The notes below the pieces were generated by a model that ran no database searches, was not told the DNA's origin, and saw only the letters and a program-made list of their open reading frames with translations. Positions 51,120 to 59,454 of a DNA stretch of 64,000 nt are shown piece by piece. Both the position numbers and the translations under genes were made by a program. Origin of the DNA: UBA10348 sp002469915. GTDB taxonomy: Bacteria > Bacteroidota > Rhodothermia > Rhodothermales > UBA10348. The stretch is from the NCBI GenBank assembly GCA_029249345.1, contig JAQWHM010000017.1, positions 124,001-188,000 of the forward strand, in the 5' to 3' direction. Numbering within the stretch: position 1 is the first letter of the stretch; each line of letters begins with the position of its first letter.

Positions 51120-51925
51120 GCCGGATCGCGATGGTCCTTTTCATAATCGACCGTCCAAGGTGCGGCTTCCTTTCTAAGAAAGGCAGCAATGCCTTTCTTG
51201 CAATCTGGAAGGCTACGGGCCTCGGCATTCACGATTGCCGCTTCATTAAGCAGATCCGAAAGAGACGGTAATCCACTGCCGCACAACAACTTTTTAGTCG
51301 CCGCGACGGCTTGCCTAGAGGTGTTACGGCAGAAAGATGCAACGTAAGATCGCACATCCGAATCCAGATGAGCCGAACTACATACCACGTTAATCAAACC
51401 CATGTTCAACGCCTCGTCTGCACGAATAAGCTTACCGCTCAGTAGCAGATCACGCGTATGCGTATCACTAATCTTACCTTTTAGCAGAACGGATACTAGA
51501 GCCGGCACAAACCCAATTCTCGTCTCGGTAAACCCTAGTTTTGCCTCTCGGTTCACAAAGCTCATGTCACAAGCTGAGACTAACCCGCATCCGCCCGCGA
51601 TGGCGTGACCGTTTACTTTTGCGACAAGTAATAAAGGATGCTCACGCATGGTTAGAAACAGGTTTGCTAAGGCTTTGGAATCTTCTAGATTCGTTTCGAA
51701 CGAGGCTGTTTGCATGCTATCAAGAGCATCAAGATCTGCACCCGCCGAAAATACGTTTCCTGCTCCCGTGAGGATGACTGCGCGCAGATACTCGTCTGCT
51801 GCAAGGGAATGCAGGGCAGAATCGAGTTCAAGTACCAGTTCTTGATTTAAAGCATTCCGTTTATCCGGGCGATTGAGGGTTACGGTTGCTACTCGACCAT
51901 CGCTACTATGTCCAATTGCCAGCAT
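51116..51925 (-). CDS. Enoyl-CoA hydratase/isomerase family protein
   Basis: 269-residue crotonase. The first oxyanion-hole segment is GAGNVFSAGADLDAL and the second GHAIAGGCGLVSACDMSFV. In GFTETRIGFVPAL one of the two catalytic glutamates is kept, and the second hydratase glutamate position is substituted. This fits methylglutaconyl-CoA hydratase or isomerase-like members rather than the classical FadB type. The acyl-CoA substrate is not decidable. It is followed by an overlapping unknown gene and preceded by the LuxE-like gene. Confidence 0.88.
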   Translation of the reverse strand: MLAIGHSSDGRVATVTLNRPDKRNALNQELVLELDSALHSLAADEYLRAVILTGAGNVFSAGADLDALDSMQTASFETNLEDSKALANLFLTMREHPLLLVAKVNGHAIAGGCGLVSACDMSFVNREAKLGFTETRIGFVPALVSVLLKGKISDTHTRDLLLSGKLIRADEALNMGLINVVCSSAHLDSDVRSYVASFCRNTSRQAVAATKKLLCGSGLPSLSDLLNEAAIVNAEARSLPDCKKGIAAFLRKEAAPWTVDYEKDHRDPA

Positions 51926-51961
51926 AATGAGGCTCCCGGAGACTATCCGATTTGATCAATT

Positions 51962-52924
51962 TTAGGTCCGCTCGAAAAGATAATTACATCCGCGGAGCTC
52001 CGCCAAAGACATGCGACCCAGAACTTCAAAACCGGTTCCATGATCACGGCCTAAATCCTGAGTCAGAAGAGCACACTGACTGTAGATATTTGCAAGATCG
52101 AAGATAGCTAAAACGCCCACTTCTCCTTGGGGTAGGGTGATCGATGGGTTTTCTGGATCCACAACGGACACCTGAGTCCATGGAGGGGCTACAAAAAGGC
52201 CCTCTTCGTTCGTATAAAACTGGGAAAAAAGCTCACACATTCCATACTCAGAACGAATTTGGGCTACAGGAATCGAAAAACCCTGAGCCAACGAGGTATG
52301 TAAGTCAGACCTAGATATTTCCCTTCTATGGGTCTTCATCCCCCCTGTTTCTATTACCAAGGCATTCTTAGGAAGCACAATCTGAACAACATCAATCAGA
52401 TCCATCAAGCCAAAGGCAGCACCAAAAAGAATCAGCTTACAACCTGAGTCCTCACATTGGGCAACGGCAGCATCAAGAAACGCATGATCATTCAGAAAAA
52501 GACCAGAACCAGGTTGTCCAACGGAGCGCGCTAGAAAATCAACCATATAGACGAGCGAGCTGTCTTGCTGATACGCTGGCAGATGTCCCACAATCACAAA
52601 AGGCCCTTCGCCAAAAGCTCGAGTAAATGCAGCTTTAACAGCATGCTCATACAGGGAAATATCCTTAACAAAGTGTTGGGCTCTCAAGGATGAACCCGTG
52701 CCCGAACTGCGAAAGACGTGGGTGGCTTCATTTACGTCAAAACTGCAGACTTCTGCGTGTTTAAATGCGTCTACAGGCAAGTGGACGTATCCATCAAAGG
52801 CGGCATAGATTTGATTGTGCTCCTTCTGGAAATGAATAGCAGCAGCCTTCATATCAGAGAATTCGGTCTCATCTACCTCCGACAACCTGCTGAAACGACG
52901 GGCGATATATAACTCGTCAATCAA
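51962..52924 (-). CDS. LuxE-like acyl-protein synthetase/acyl-CoA-ligase fold protein
   Basis: 320 residues. The ATP/AMP signature FRSSGTGSSLRAQH is followed by ETGGMKTHRREISR and SEYGMCELFSQFYT, the LuxE/ANL-like motifs. LuxE proteins activate fatty acids as acyl-AMP and transfer them to a Cys. The gene is somewhat shorter than LuxE (about 370), with a reduced C-terminus. Bacteroidota carry such genes without luciferase, probably for acyl transfer in lipid or natural-product pathways. It overlaps the upstream M14 peptidase gene by 8 bp and precedes the crotonase by 36 bp. Confidence 0.85.
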   Translation of the reverse strand: MIDELYIARRFSRLSEVDETEFSDMKAAAIHFQKEHNQIYAAFDGYVHLPVDAFKHAEVCSFDVNEATHVFRSSGTGSSLRAQHFVKDISLYEHAVKAAFTRAFGEGPFVIVGHLPAYQQDSSLVYMVDFLARSVGQPGSGLFLNDHAFLDAAVAQCEDSGCKLILFGAAFGLMDLIDVVQIVLPKNALVIETGGMKTHRREISRSDLHTSLAQGFSIPVAQIRSEYGMCELFSQFYTNEEGLFVAPPWTQVSVVDPENPSITLPQGEVGVLAIFDLANIYSQCALLTQDLGRDHGTGFEVLGRMSLAELRGCNYLFERT

Positions 52925-54533
52925 TCGAACGATAAATGGGATAGTCTTTGCCTGGTTCTAGCCATTTATCCAACTGCGCCCAGTTGACCAATCCGTCATC
53001 TGAACGAGGCTCTAGAAGATAAAACACCAGCCGGCCGAGTGGTTGCGAAGTCGATACGATGAGAGAGCCCTCTTCGACGGCAACCCATTTAGATGACGAA
53101 GAACCGAAGAGCGTACGCTCAAAAATTTGTTGAAACTCGCGAGATGAGACCGTTGTGGAATCAATGGTGAACGCTTCCAATTCCCGCTCATCGGCTTCCG
53201 GTATCGAGGAATAGATGACTCCATGGGTGTCGAGGTAAGCACCCACCACGCTAGCCGCACTAGCGGAAACCACGTAATGAGCAGGCGCGCGAGCGGTCTC
53301 AGTGGGTTCAAACGCTCCCCATTCAGGCATTGTCTGCGCGTAGACTGTGTCCTTTCGCTCGTAATAAGATGAACCGCTGTATGGATTTCGAAGAGTTTCT
53401 ACATCGCCCATCAAAATCTCGACGGACTCTTGGTTCATACTTGGCTGAAACCGAACGCCCAAATCCATTCCCGCCAATGGAATGGCTTCGGCCGTAGCAA
53501 TTACCTGTTCAATAGCGGTGCGCTGATCCGCAGCATGATTCAGGATTTCTTCCACAAAGTAAAGAGTAGCCATAATGCGCTCTTCAAATGTGGCATAGGA
53601 GTACGCTTCACTGAGAATGGCCATTCGATTACGAAGACCCACGTAGTTGTTATTAAAGCGTGGTCGATTATCAAATGTGTACCAGCCCGGATCGCCTCTT
53701 CGATACGGCAAGTTTCCGTAGTAATAGTACTCCCATCCTACACGCTCACGAATCGTCTCTGTCATTTCCGGTAGCCACGTCTTTCGCAAGTAGGTATCGA
53801 TCGGTGGGGCCGTGTTGGGATTCAATGGCGGCGAATAGGTCACATGATAGGCATGACGGGTTCCATTGGTCGTATGCAAATCGACAACGACCTTAGGGTC
53901 GTACGTATTAAATACCTGCAACAAAGATCGCGCTTCCGGGCTCTTGACCTTCATGTGATCCCGGTTAAGATCCAAACCTTGCGCATTCGGTCGCTGACCC
54001 ATTCCCGCAAGAGGACCATTTTGTCGAGGTCGATTGAACAGGTTTACTCGTTCATTTCCATCGGCATTGTATATGGGTGCCATTAGAATAACTAGCGAAT
54101 CAGCCCAATTACGATGCCTTCCCTCCGCAAGATCTCTAATCAGCATCAAGAGCGCTTCCTTCCCACAGACTTCGCCCGCATGGATATTACCTTGGACAAA
54201 GATCGGCATTTTACCCGATGCCCGAACAGATTCAACAGTAGCATCTGCCACATCTCCAAATACAACTAACGGCATTGCACGACCTTCCGTCGTATAGCCA
54301 AACGTCGTCAAATGAAGCATGGGACTTTGAGCACTAGCCACTCGAAGAAAGGCCATCACTTCATCGTACCGTGTGGTTTCTTCAAATGAAGATCGTTCTG
54401 GTGCTGTTAAGAGGTAAGAAAGATCCGTAGATGATTGAGCAAAGCCAATGTTTGAGCCAAATGCCACTACCCCGATCAATAGAAGAGAGAGTAGCCGTTG
54501 GGAAGCCACGCGCTGAAGAATAAACCTTTTCAA
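52917..54533 (-). CDS. Secreted M14 family zinc carboxypeptidase
   Basis: 538 residues with a signal peptide ending near FAQ (31-33). Zinc ligands are His118 and Glu121 (IHAGE) and His220 (VVDLHTTNG). Asn190 and Arg191 (LDLNRD) fit substrate binding, and the catalytic Glu is probably E309 in ILSEAYSY. About 180 C-terminal residues form a second, non-catalytic region. Such enzymes are common in FCB bacteria for peptide scavenging or cell-wall peptide trimming. The stop overlaps the LuxE-like gene start by 8 bp. Confidence 0.92.
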   Translation of the reverse strand: MKRFILQRVASQRLLSLLLIGVVAFGSNIGFAQSSTDLSYLLTAPERSSFEETTRYDEVMAFLRVASAQSPMLHLTTFGYTTEGRAMPLVVFGDVADATVESVRASGKMPIFVQGNIHAGEVCGKEALLMLIRDLAEGRHRNWADSLVILMAPIYNADGNERVNLFNRPRQNGPLAGMGQRPNAQGLDLNRDHMKVKSPEARSLLQVFNTYDPKVVVDLHTTNGTRHAYHVTYSPPLNPNTAPPIDTYLRKTWLPEMTETIRERVGWEYYYYGNLPYRRGDPGWYTFDNRPRFNNNYVGLRNRMAILSEAYSYATFEERIMATLYFVEEILNHAADQRTAIEQVIATAEAIPLAGMDLGVRFQPSMNQESVEILMGDVETLRNPYSGSSYYERKDTVYAQTMPEWGAFEPTETARAPAHYVVSASAASVVGAYLDTHGVIYSSIPEADERELEAFTIDSTTVSSREFQQIFERTLFGSSSSKWVAVEEGSLIVSTSQPLGRLVFYLLEPRSDDGLVNWAQLDKWLEPGKDYPIYRSID

Positions 54534-54551
54534 GAAGTAACCACTTTCTAA

Positions 54552-54656
54552 TTAAGCTTTTTTGGGCGTGCTAACTGGTTTTTTCCGAGGACGTTTTTTG
54601 CCGTAGGAACCACTATTGATTTTTCCTTTTTTGCTTCGTTTGTCTCCTTTTCCCAT
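54552..54656 (-). CDS. 30S ribosomal protein bTHX
   Basis: A 34-residue, very basic peptide too short for ordinary ORF calling. It begins MGKGDKRSKKGKINSGSYG and ends KKPVSTPKKA. This is the bTHX (Thx/S31e-like) peptide that stabilises the 30S head in Thermus and is common in Bacteroidota. The start ATG is at 54656-54654 with GAGG 12 bases upstream, and the stop is TAA at 54554-54552. It precedes the M14 peptidase gene by 18 bp on the same strand and could be cotranscribed. Confidence 0.93.
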   Translation of the reverse strand: MGKGDKRSKKGKINSGSYGKKRPRKKPVSTPKKA

Positions 54657-54893
54657 CGATAAACCTCATATTTTTGTGTTGAATTCGAAGTATACGCGCT
54701 GGTATTGATTGCTTCCACTTTGGGGAGAGAATGAATCAAATAAGCAGGAAATTCGACTCTTTGGCGCTCGGAAACGAATCCTGCCAAAACACGTAGCATC
54801 CTCGAATACAAGGGACCCTATATTTAGGTCACCAGTTGAGAATTTGCCGGCTTTTACCTTACGCTGAAATCCACATCGGATACCCTTACAAAA
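54657..54893. other. Gene-free divergent region
   Basis: 237 bp between the bTHX gene and the YjbQ-fusion gene. It should hold divergent promoters for both. I saw no strong hexamer pair, repeat or hairpin that I would defend. Confidence 0.5.
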
Positions 54894-55961
54894 ATGGCTG
54901 CTAACCCAAAAGACATCACACTGTCCATCCGACCTGAGTCGCGCGTCGATTTAATTGACGTGTCAGAACGGGTTACTAACGAAAAAGAAGACTTTTTCGA
55001 AGAGTATCAGAAGAGTGTTTATGCCTCTCACCATACTACAGCCGGCTATTTTGAGCAGAGCTTTGCAAACAGGCTAAAAAACGACCCCGGGGCACTAGAG
55101 GCCTACGTCGGGACGTTTAAAAAACTGTTTCCACCGAACGCGGATTACCGACATGACCAGATGGAGCTCAGAGATGAGCTTTCTGATGCCCAAAAGCTAG
55201 TCGAGCCAAAGAATGCAGATTCTCATCTCACTTACATCGGGTCAGGACTTGAAAACTGTGTTACCTATTTGAATGACCGGAAATCCCCGGTGTACTTCAT
55301 TGACTTAGACGGAACGAACGGCAAGGAGCATAGAAGCCGCAAAACAACCATTGTTGGCTACAATTCTGAAACGGTGCTGCAGCGTCAGCGCATGGACATT
55401 CAAATGTCCAACCACCCGATAGATTCTATCAACCTATGGGATGAGCGTGTTGGCGTATTAGCTCAGTTGGAAGAAAAGATCAAGGAACTGGGTATAGAAA
55501 AAGGGCGCATCGATCTTTCCTTAGACCCTGAAGAGAAAAATACGGGACTCACCGTAAACGAGTACGAAACCCTACTCATGCGTCACGACTTGGTCGAAGT
55601 CCTTGAAAACCCAGTCCGCTTTATGGCGCAGCGCGGAGTAAACATGCTCCGGGATCCTGGAGCCATCAAGGAAAAAGCCAAGGACTACATGAAATATGAC
55701 CTAGTCCACGTGGTCAATGAGTTTATTGATTCAATGGGCCTAAGCGAGTCTCTTATCGAGCGGATCATTGACAAGTTTTTTCAGGTCCCAGCAAAGAGAT
55801 TCCTTCGCATGAAGCGTGGAGTCAGTCTGATTGTCTCTGACGACGAAACAGGCAAAGGACGCATCGTGTCGGGAACGTATCAGAGTCCTATTCTGGTACA
55901 GTGGCGCAAGGCTGAAGATCGCCTTCGTCATGTAAATGTCACCTTTACCCGGTTCGAATAA
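54894..55961 (+). CDS. YjbQ (UPF0047)-like domain fused to a C-terminal domain of unknown function
   Basis: 355 residues. The N-terminal half (about 40-160) shows the YjbQ pattern: SHHTTAGYFEQSF, then FPPNADYRHDQ, NADSHLTYIGSG and FIDLDGTNGKEHRSRKT with a following VGY. The conserved His residues in SHHTTAG, YRHD and DSHL are kept; family members are about 130-140 residues and have been linked to thiamine-phosphate synthase-like activity. Residues 160-355 are a mixed helical/beta region with no motif I recognise. The gene is not adjacent to thi genes. Start at ATG 54894. Confidence 0.7.
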   Translation: MAANPKDITLSIRPESRVDLIDVSERVTNEKEDFFEEYQKSVYASHHTTAGYFEQSFANRLKNDPGALEAYVGTFKKLFPPNADYRHDQMELRDELSDAQKLVEPKNADSHLTYIGSGLENCVTYLNDRKSPVYFIDLDGTNGKEHRSRKTTIVGYNSETVLQRQRMDIQMSNHPIDSINLWDERVGVLAQLEEKIKELGIEKGRIDLSLDPEEKNTGLTVNEYETLLMRHDLVEVLENPVRFMAQRGVNMLRDPGAIKEKAKDYMKYDLVHVVNEFIDSMGLSESLIERIIDKFFQVPAKRFLRMKRGVSLIVSDDETGKGRIVSGTYQSPILVQWRKAEDRLRHVNVTFTRFE

Positions 55962-55963
55962 TC

Positions 55964-56740
55964 TCAGATCAACGACTTGGATTGGACTCCATCAACCGGA
56001 ATACAGGTTCCGGAAATCCAACTCGCCCGATCTGAAGACAGGTATGTCACGGCATCAGCCACTTCTTCTGCTTTGCCGAATCGTCCCAACGGGATGTTGT
56101 CTCCTATGAATGCCTTCATTCCTTCTGGATCTGAAATGCATCGCTTATCCCAGCTACCGCCGGGAAATCGAATGGATCCGGGAGCTACGGAGTTAACTCG
56201 AATACCATCCGCTGCTAGTTCAACAGCCATGATCTTTGATGCGCTAATCAAGGCCGACTTTGTGCTGTTGTAGATAGAAAGTCCTGGACCACCGGCTTCT
56301 CTCCCAAAAATGGAAGTGATAAAAATAATGGATCCGGACCCTTGCTGTTTCATCGTCGGGAGTACGGCTCTCGACGTATTCAGGTGGGACTTTAAATTCA
56401 ACTCGATAATGTCCTGCCAATCTTGATCCGACGTATCGGCAAACTGTCCCCTACGATTTCCACCGGCGTTTCCTACAAAAACATCGATTGAGCCGTATGC
56501 ATCCAGCGTTTTTTGGGTTAGCACCTCACCAGCATCGGCATCCGTAATATCTAAACATACCTCCACGACTTCTGCGCCCTTTTCGCGTAAGGCTGCTGCA
56601 GCGCTTGCTAGGGCCTCTTCTCCCCGCGCACAGATAGTAAGCTTACACCCTTCATCGGCTAATCCATGAGCAATAGCATTTCCAATTCCACGGCTTGCGC
56701 CTGTTACGATGGCAACTTTGCCTTGTAATCCCAAGTTCAT
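55964..56740 (-). CDS. Short-chain dehydrogenase/reductase (FabG-like)
   Basis: 258 residues. The cofactor motif is TGASRGIGNAIAHGLADEG, NAGGNRRG corresponds to the NNAG motif, and the catalytic Tyr/Lys lie in SIYNSTKSALISAS. The end SDRASWISGTCIPVDG is family-typical. Gluconate/3-oxoacyl reductases both look like this, so the substrate is open. It is convergent with the YjbQ-fusion gene, separated by 2 bp. Confidence 0.93.
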   Translation of the reverse strand: MNLGLQGKVAIVTGASRGIGNAIAHGLADEGCKLTICARGEEALASAAAALREKGAEVVEVCLDITDADAGEVLTQKTLDAYGSIDVFVGNAGGNRRGQFADTSDQDWQDIIELNLKSHLNTSRAVLPTMKQQGSGSIIFITSIFGREAGGPGLSIYNSTKSALISASKIMAVELAADGIRVNSVAPGSIRFPGGSWDKRCISDPEGMKAFIGDNIPLGRFGKAEEVADAVTYLSSDRASWISGTCIPVDGVQSKSLI

Positions 56741-56862
56741 TTAATCTGGCTCCTTTAGGTGTATGCGACCCTTGAAAATATCAAATTACTAGCTTCTAAA
56801 ATAGCGATCTTTCACAGGACCGGTGCGTACCTGCTTGACCGAAAGACAATATATTTTTTACG

Positions 56863-57381
56863 ATGGATTACAAACCGCTTTTTGCAGACTTAAACGATGC
56901 CTCAGATGTATGGGTGTACGTTTCCACCGAACCCCTCTCAGACGACCAGTCTCAAGCATTATTACGCTCGCTGGCAACATTTTCTGAAGGATGGTCATCC
57001 CACGGGCGAGCTGTTCATGCGGGCTATCAAATTATCGATTCCCAGATTCTCATTCTAGGTGCCTGGATCGATGGCGGTGATATTTCCGGATGCGGAATTG
57101 ACAAGTCGTTACATCTAATTGACGGATTTGCTGCAACACACGGTTTTTCTTGGCTAGATGCGCTCTCTGTCGTGTACAGGAATACATCAAACCAACTCAA
57201 AGTCGTATCCAGACCCGCATTTCGGCAACTGGTACGTAATCAAACGGTTACTGCAGAAACTATCGTGCTTGATCCCACCCTCCGCGTTCTATCGGATATA
57301 CGCGCCGGTATGTTGGAAAAACCAGCCTCAGAAAGCTGGCATTCGATGGTTTTTCAGATTCCTCAGCTAACTGCCATTTAA
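56863..57381 (+). CDS. Conserved Bacteroidota-type protein of unknown function
   Basis: 172 residues, no signal peptide. Pattern: VWVYVSTEPLSDDQSQAL, FSEGWSSHGRAVHAGYQI, then ISGCGIDKSLHLI, and a long C-terminal helix. I recall a widespread Bacteroidota family with W-x-AHG and SGC-ID motifs, often labelled 'ABC transporter ATPase' without Walker motifs. No Walker A, signature or Walker B is present here, so that label would be wrong. It precedes the channel gene by 14 bp. Confidence 0.7.
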   Translation: MDYKPLFADLNDASDVWVYVSTEPLSDDQSQALLRSLATFSEGWSSHGRAVHAGYQIIDSQILILGAWIDGGDISGCGIDKSLHLIDGFAATHGFSWLDALSVVYRNTSNQLKVVSRPAFRQLVRNQTVTAETIVLDPTLRVLSDIRAGMLEKPASESWHSMVFQIPQLTAI

Positions 57382-57395
57382 CCCTAAGCTACAAC

Positions 57396-58442
57396 GTGCC
57401 AGATTTTGACCCACAAACAGAATTATCATCCTTCGATGGCGGTTTATTTGACCGTAGAGATCTGATTGTAGCTAATCTGTTTTTGATTAGTGTTGTAGCT
57501 CTCGGTACACTCGGATACACCCTAATCGAGGGCTGGCCGTGGCAGGACAGTCTGTATATGACGTTCATTACGTTGACCACAATCGGATTTGCTGAGGTTC
57601 ATGAGCTGTCCTCGGGTGGTCGCTTCTTTACAATTTTGGTTGGTTTAACGGGTATCGGCAGTGTGGCTTTTATTGCAGCTCGGACTGCACAAATTCTGCT
57701 GAATACGCAAACCTTTCGACACAGAACTATGATGAAAATGGTAAACACGGTATCAGATCACTATGTCCTTGCCGGTTATGGTCGCATCGGGCAACGAATA
57801 GCCCAAGATCTACATCGAAACGGCGTTCCATTCGTAGTTATTGAAGCCAACCCCTCAAAAGCAGGCTCCCTAGAGACATCGGGGTTACCCTATATTCAAG
57901 GCGACGCCGAAGATGAGACGGTGCTTCAGAAAGCAGGAATTTCGCGTGCCAAAGGACTCATTTTAACGCTGCCTGAGGACCGTGCTAACGTATTTGCGAC
58001 GTTGGTTGCACGAGAATTGAATCCGGACTTGTTCATCCTGGTGAGAACGGATACCCACTTGAACAGGCGCAAACTAGTTCGGGCAGGTGCGGACAAAGTA
58101 GTGGCGCCTTATGAAATTGGAGCCGATCGGATGGCGCAGGTTCTGTTACGCCCAAACGTTGATCGTGTCATGGAACGCGTCCTCATGGCGAGTGCCATGA
58201 ATTTCAACATGGATGAAATGGATGTACAGGAAAACTCCCCGCTGGCAGGGAAAACATTGGTAGAAGCGCAATTCAGACAGCGATTTGATGCCATCGTTGT
58301 GGCCATTGTCAATGGAAGTTCGCTGAACATCACCTTCAATCCTGGCCCGCATGAAACGATTAGGCCGAAGGATACCCTCATTGTTTTGGGTAGCAATGAG
58401 ATGATTGATCGCCTGAAAAAGGACGGATGCACGGCTAATTAA
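57396..58442 (+). CDS. Potassium-channel/RCK (TrkA-N, TrkA-C) protein
   Basis: 348 residues from a GTG start at 57396. A short N-terminal part has two membrane helices (about 25-45 and 76-100) around a pore loop whose filter region is TTIGFAEV (61-68). The RCK domain follows: the NAD-type fold GYGRIGQRIAQDL (127-139) and GDAEDETVLQKAGI, and the C-terminal TrkA-C domain with ENSPLAGKTLVEAQFRQRF. Canonical filters read TVGYGD; here Ala66 replaces the second Gly. Variants at this place are known in bacterial channels. Potassium leakage control is inferred. Confidence 0.87.
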   Translation: MPDFDPQTELSSFDGGLFDRRDLIVANLFLISVVALGTLGYTLIEGWPWQDSLYMTFITLTTIGFAEVHELSSGGRFFTILVGLTGIGSVAFIAARTAQILLNTQTFRHRTMMKMVNTVSDHYVLAGYGRIGQRIAQDLHRNGVPFVVIEANPSKAGSLETSGLPYIQGDAEDETVLQKAGISRAKGLILTLPEDRANVFATLVARELNPDLFILVRTDTHLNRRKLVRAGADKVVAPYEIGADRMAQVLLRPNVDRVMERVLMASAMNFNMDEMDVQENSPLAGKTLVEAQFRQRFDAIVVAIVNGSSLNITFNPGPHETIRPKDTLIVLGSNEMIDRLKKDGCTAN

Positions 58443-58509
58443 CGTAATTGAGACCGGTACGATTATTGATCCTTTTCTGAAAAACAGAACCGAATCACCT
58501 GAAGGTGCT

Positions 58510-59451
58510 ATGCGACTATTACCTGCTTTTATCTTTTTTCTTGTAAGCCTATTTACGGTTCAATCAGTTCGGGCCCAGTTTTATCTCAACCAAGGAGAGT
58601 TGGCCGAGATCATGCAAGAGTGCTCTCCCGATTTAGAACGTCTTCCGACTGTACAGTACAAGTTCAAGATGTTGTACAATTCTCGCGACAATAATGTGCT
58701 AGCGAGAAATACATTTTACAAAGTCATTGGTAAGGGCGACGTGAATAAAGGCCGGTCGCGATCTCTTCTGGTAGGGCTACTTAACAGAAAGCTGATGCAC
58801 CAAACTCAAATTGGTGATACGCTTATCGTACCAGATCAATGGGATTTAGATTTCTGTGCATACTCCCCCTTCCCGCGTTTCTATGCTGGAGGCCTATCAT
58901 TCGACAAGTTGTTTGTCATTGATAAGTCTATACAGGCGTGGGCAGCTTATGAAAGTGGAAGGCTGGCTCGATGGGGCATCGTAAACACAGGAGATCCCCA
59001 ACACAGAACTCCCAATGGACGGTTCAACTTCAATTGGAAGACCGAGTATCGAGTTTCTTCTCATTCTCCCGTTGGAGAGCCATGGGAAATGTATTGGGTA
59101 TTTAATTTCGTTGAGTCCCGAGGCATACACATCCACCAATACCCTATGCCATCCGGTGGTCCAATGAGTCATGGATGCGTACGCCTTGTGGATGAAGATG
59201 CAAAATGGATCTATAATTGGGCGGATGGATGGAAGAAAGGAAGCAAAGGATTTAAATCAGGCTTTGGGACGATTGCCTCACCCGGGACTACGGTTCTCGT
59301 AATCGGTAAGGATCCTCTTGGAACGCCGAGTACATTTAATATAGAAGGTCGCGTTCCTTCTGTGCGACAGGTAATGCTCCCCGCTCATCCATTTGATGTG
59401 CCGCCAGGTACTAGTCAACAAAAGTTCTTCGATCGCATTCGCAGGATGTAA
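58510..59451 (+). CDS. L,D-transpeptidase (YkuD domain)
   Basis: 313 residues with a signal peptide ending near VRAQ (20-23). The catalytic motif MSHGCVRL gives His221 and Cys223, preceded by IHIHQYPMPSGGP. The N-terminal region before the YkuD domain includes HQTQIGDTLIVPD, which resembles a LysM-like peptidoglycan-binding end but is short. The enzyme makes 3-3 peptidoglycan crosslinks or attaches lipoproteins. The gene is convergent with lepB after 3 bp. Confidence 0.92.
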   Translation: MRLLPAFIFFLVSLFTVQSVRAQFYLNQGELAEIMQECSPDLERLPTVQYKFKMLYNSRDNNVLARNTFYKVIGKGDVNKGRSRSLLVGLLNRKLMHQTQIGDTLIVPDQWDLDFCAYSPFPRFYAGGLSFDKLFVIDKSIQAWAAYESGRLARWGIVNTGDPQHRTPNGRFNFNWKTEYRVSSHSPVGEPWEMYWVFNFVESRGIHIHQYPMPSGGPMSHGCVRLVDEDAKWIYNWADGWKKGSKGFKSGFGTIASPGTTVLVIGKDPLGTPSTFNIEGRVPSVRQVMLPAHPFDVPPGTSQQKFFDRIRRM

Positions 59452-59454
59452 GAC

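Noticed and set aside
54548..54811. 87-residue minus-strand ORF around the bTHX gene
   Set aside because: It is in a different frame and has no recognisable domain; the bTHX frame inside it explains the conserved basic sequence.
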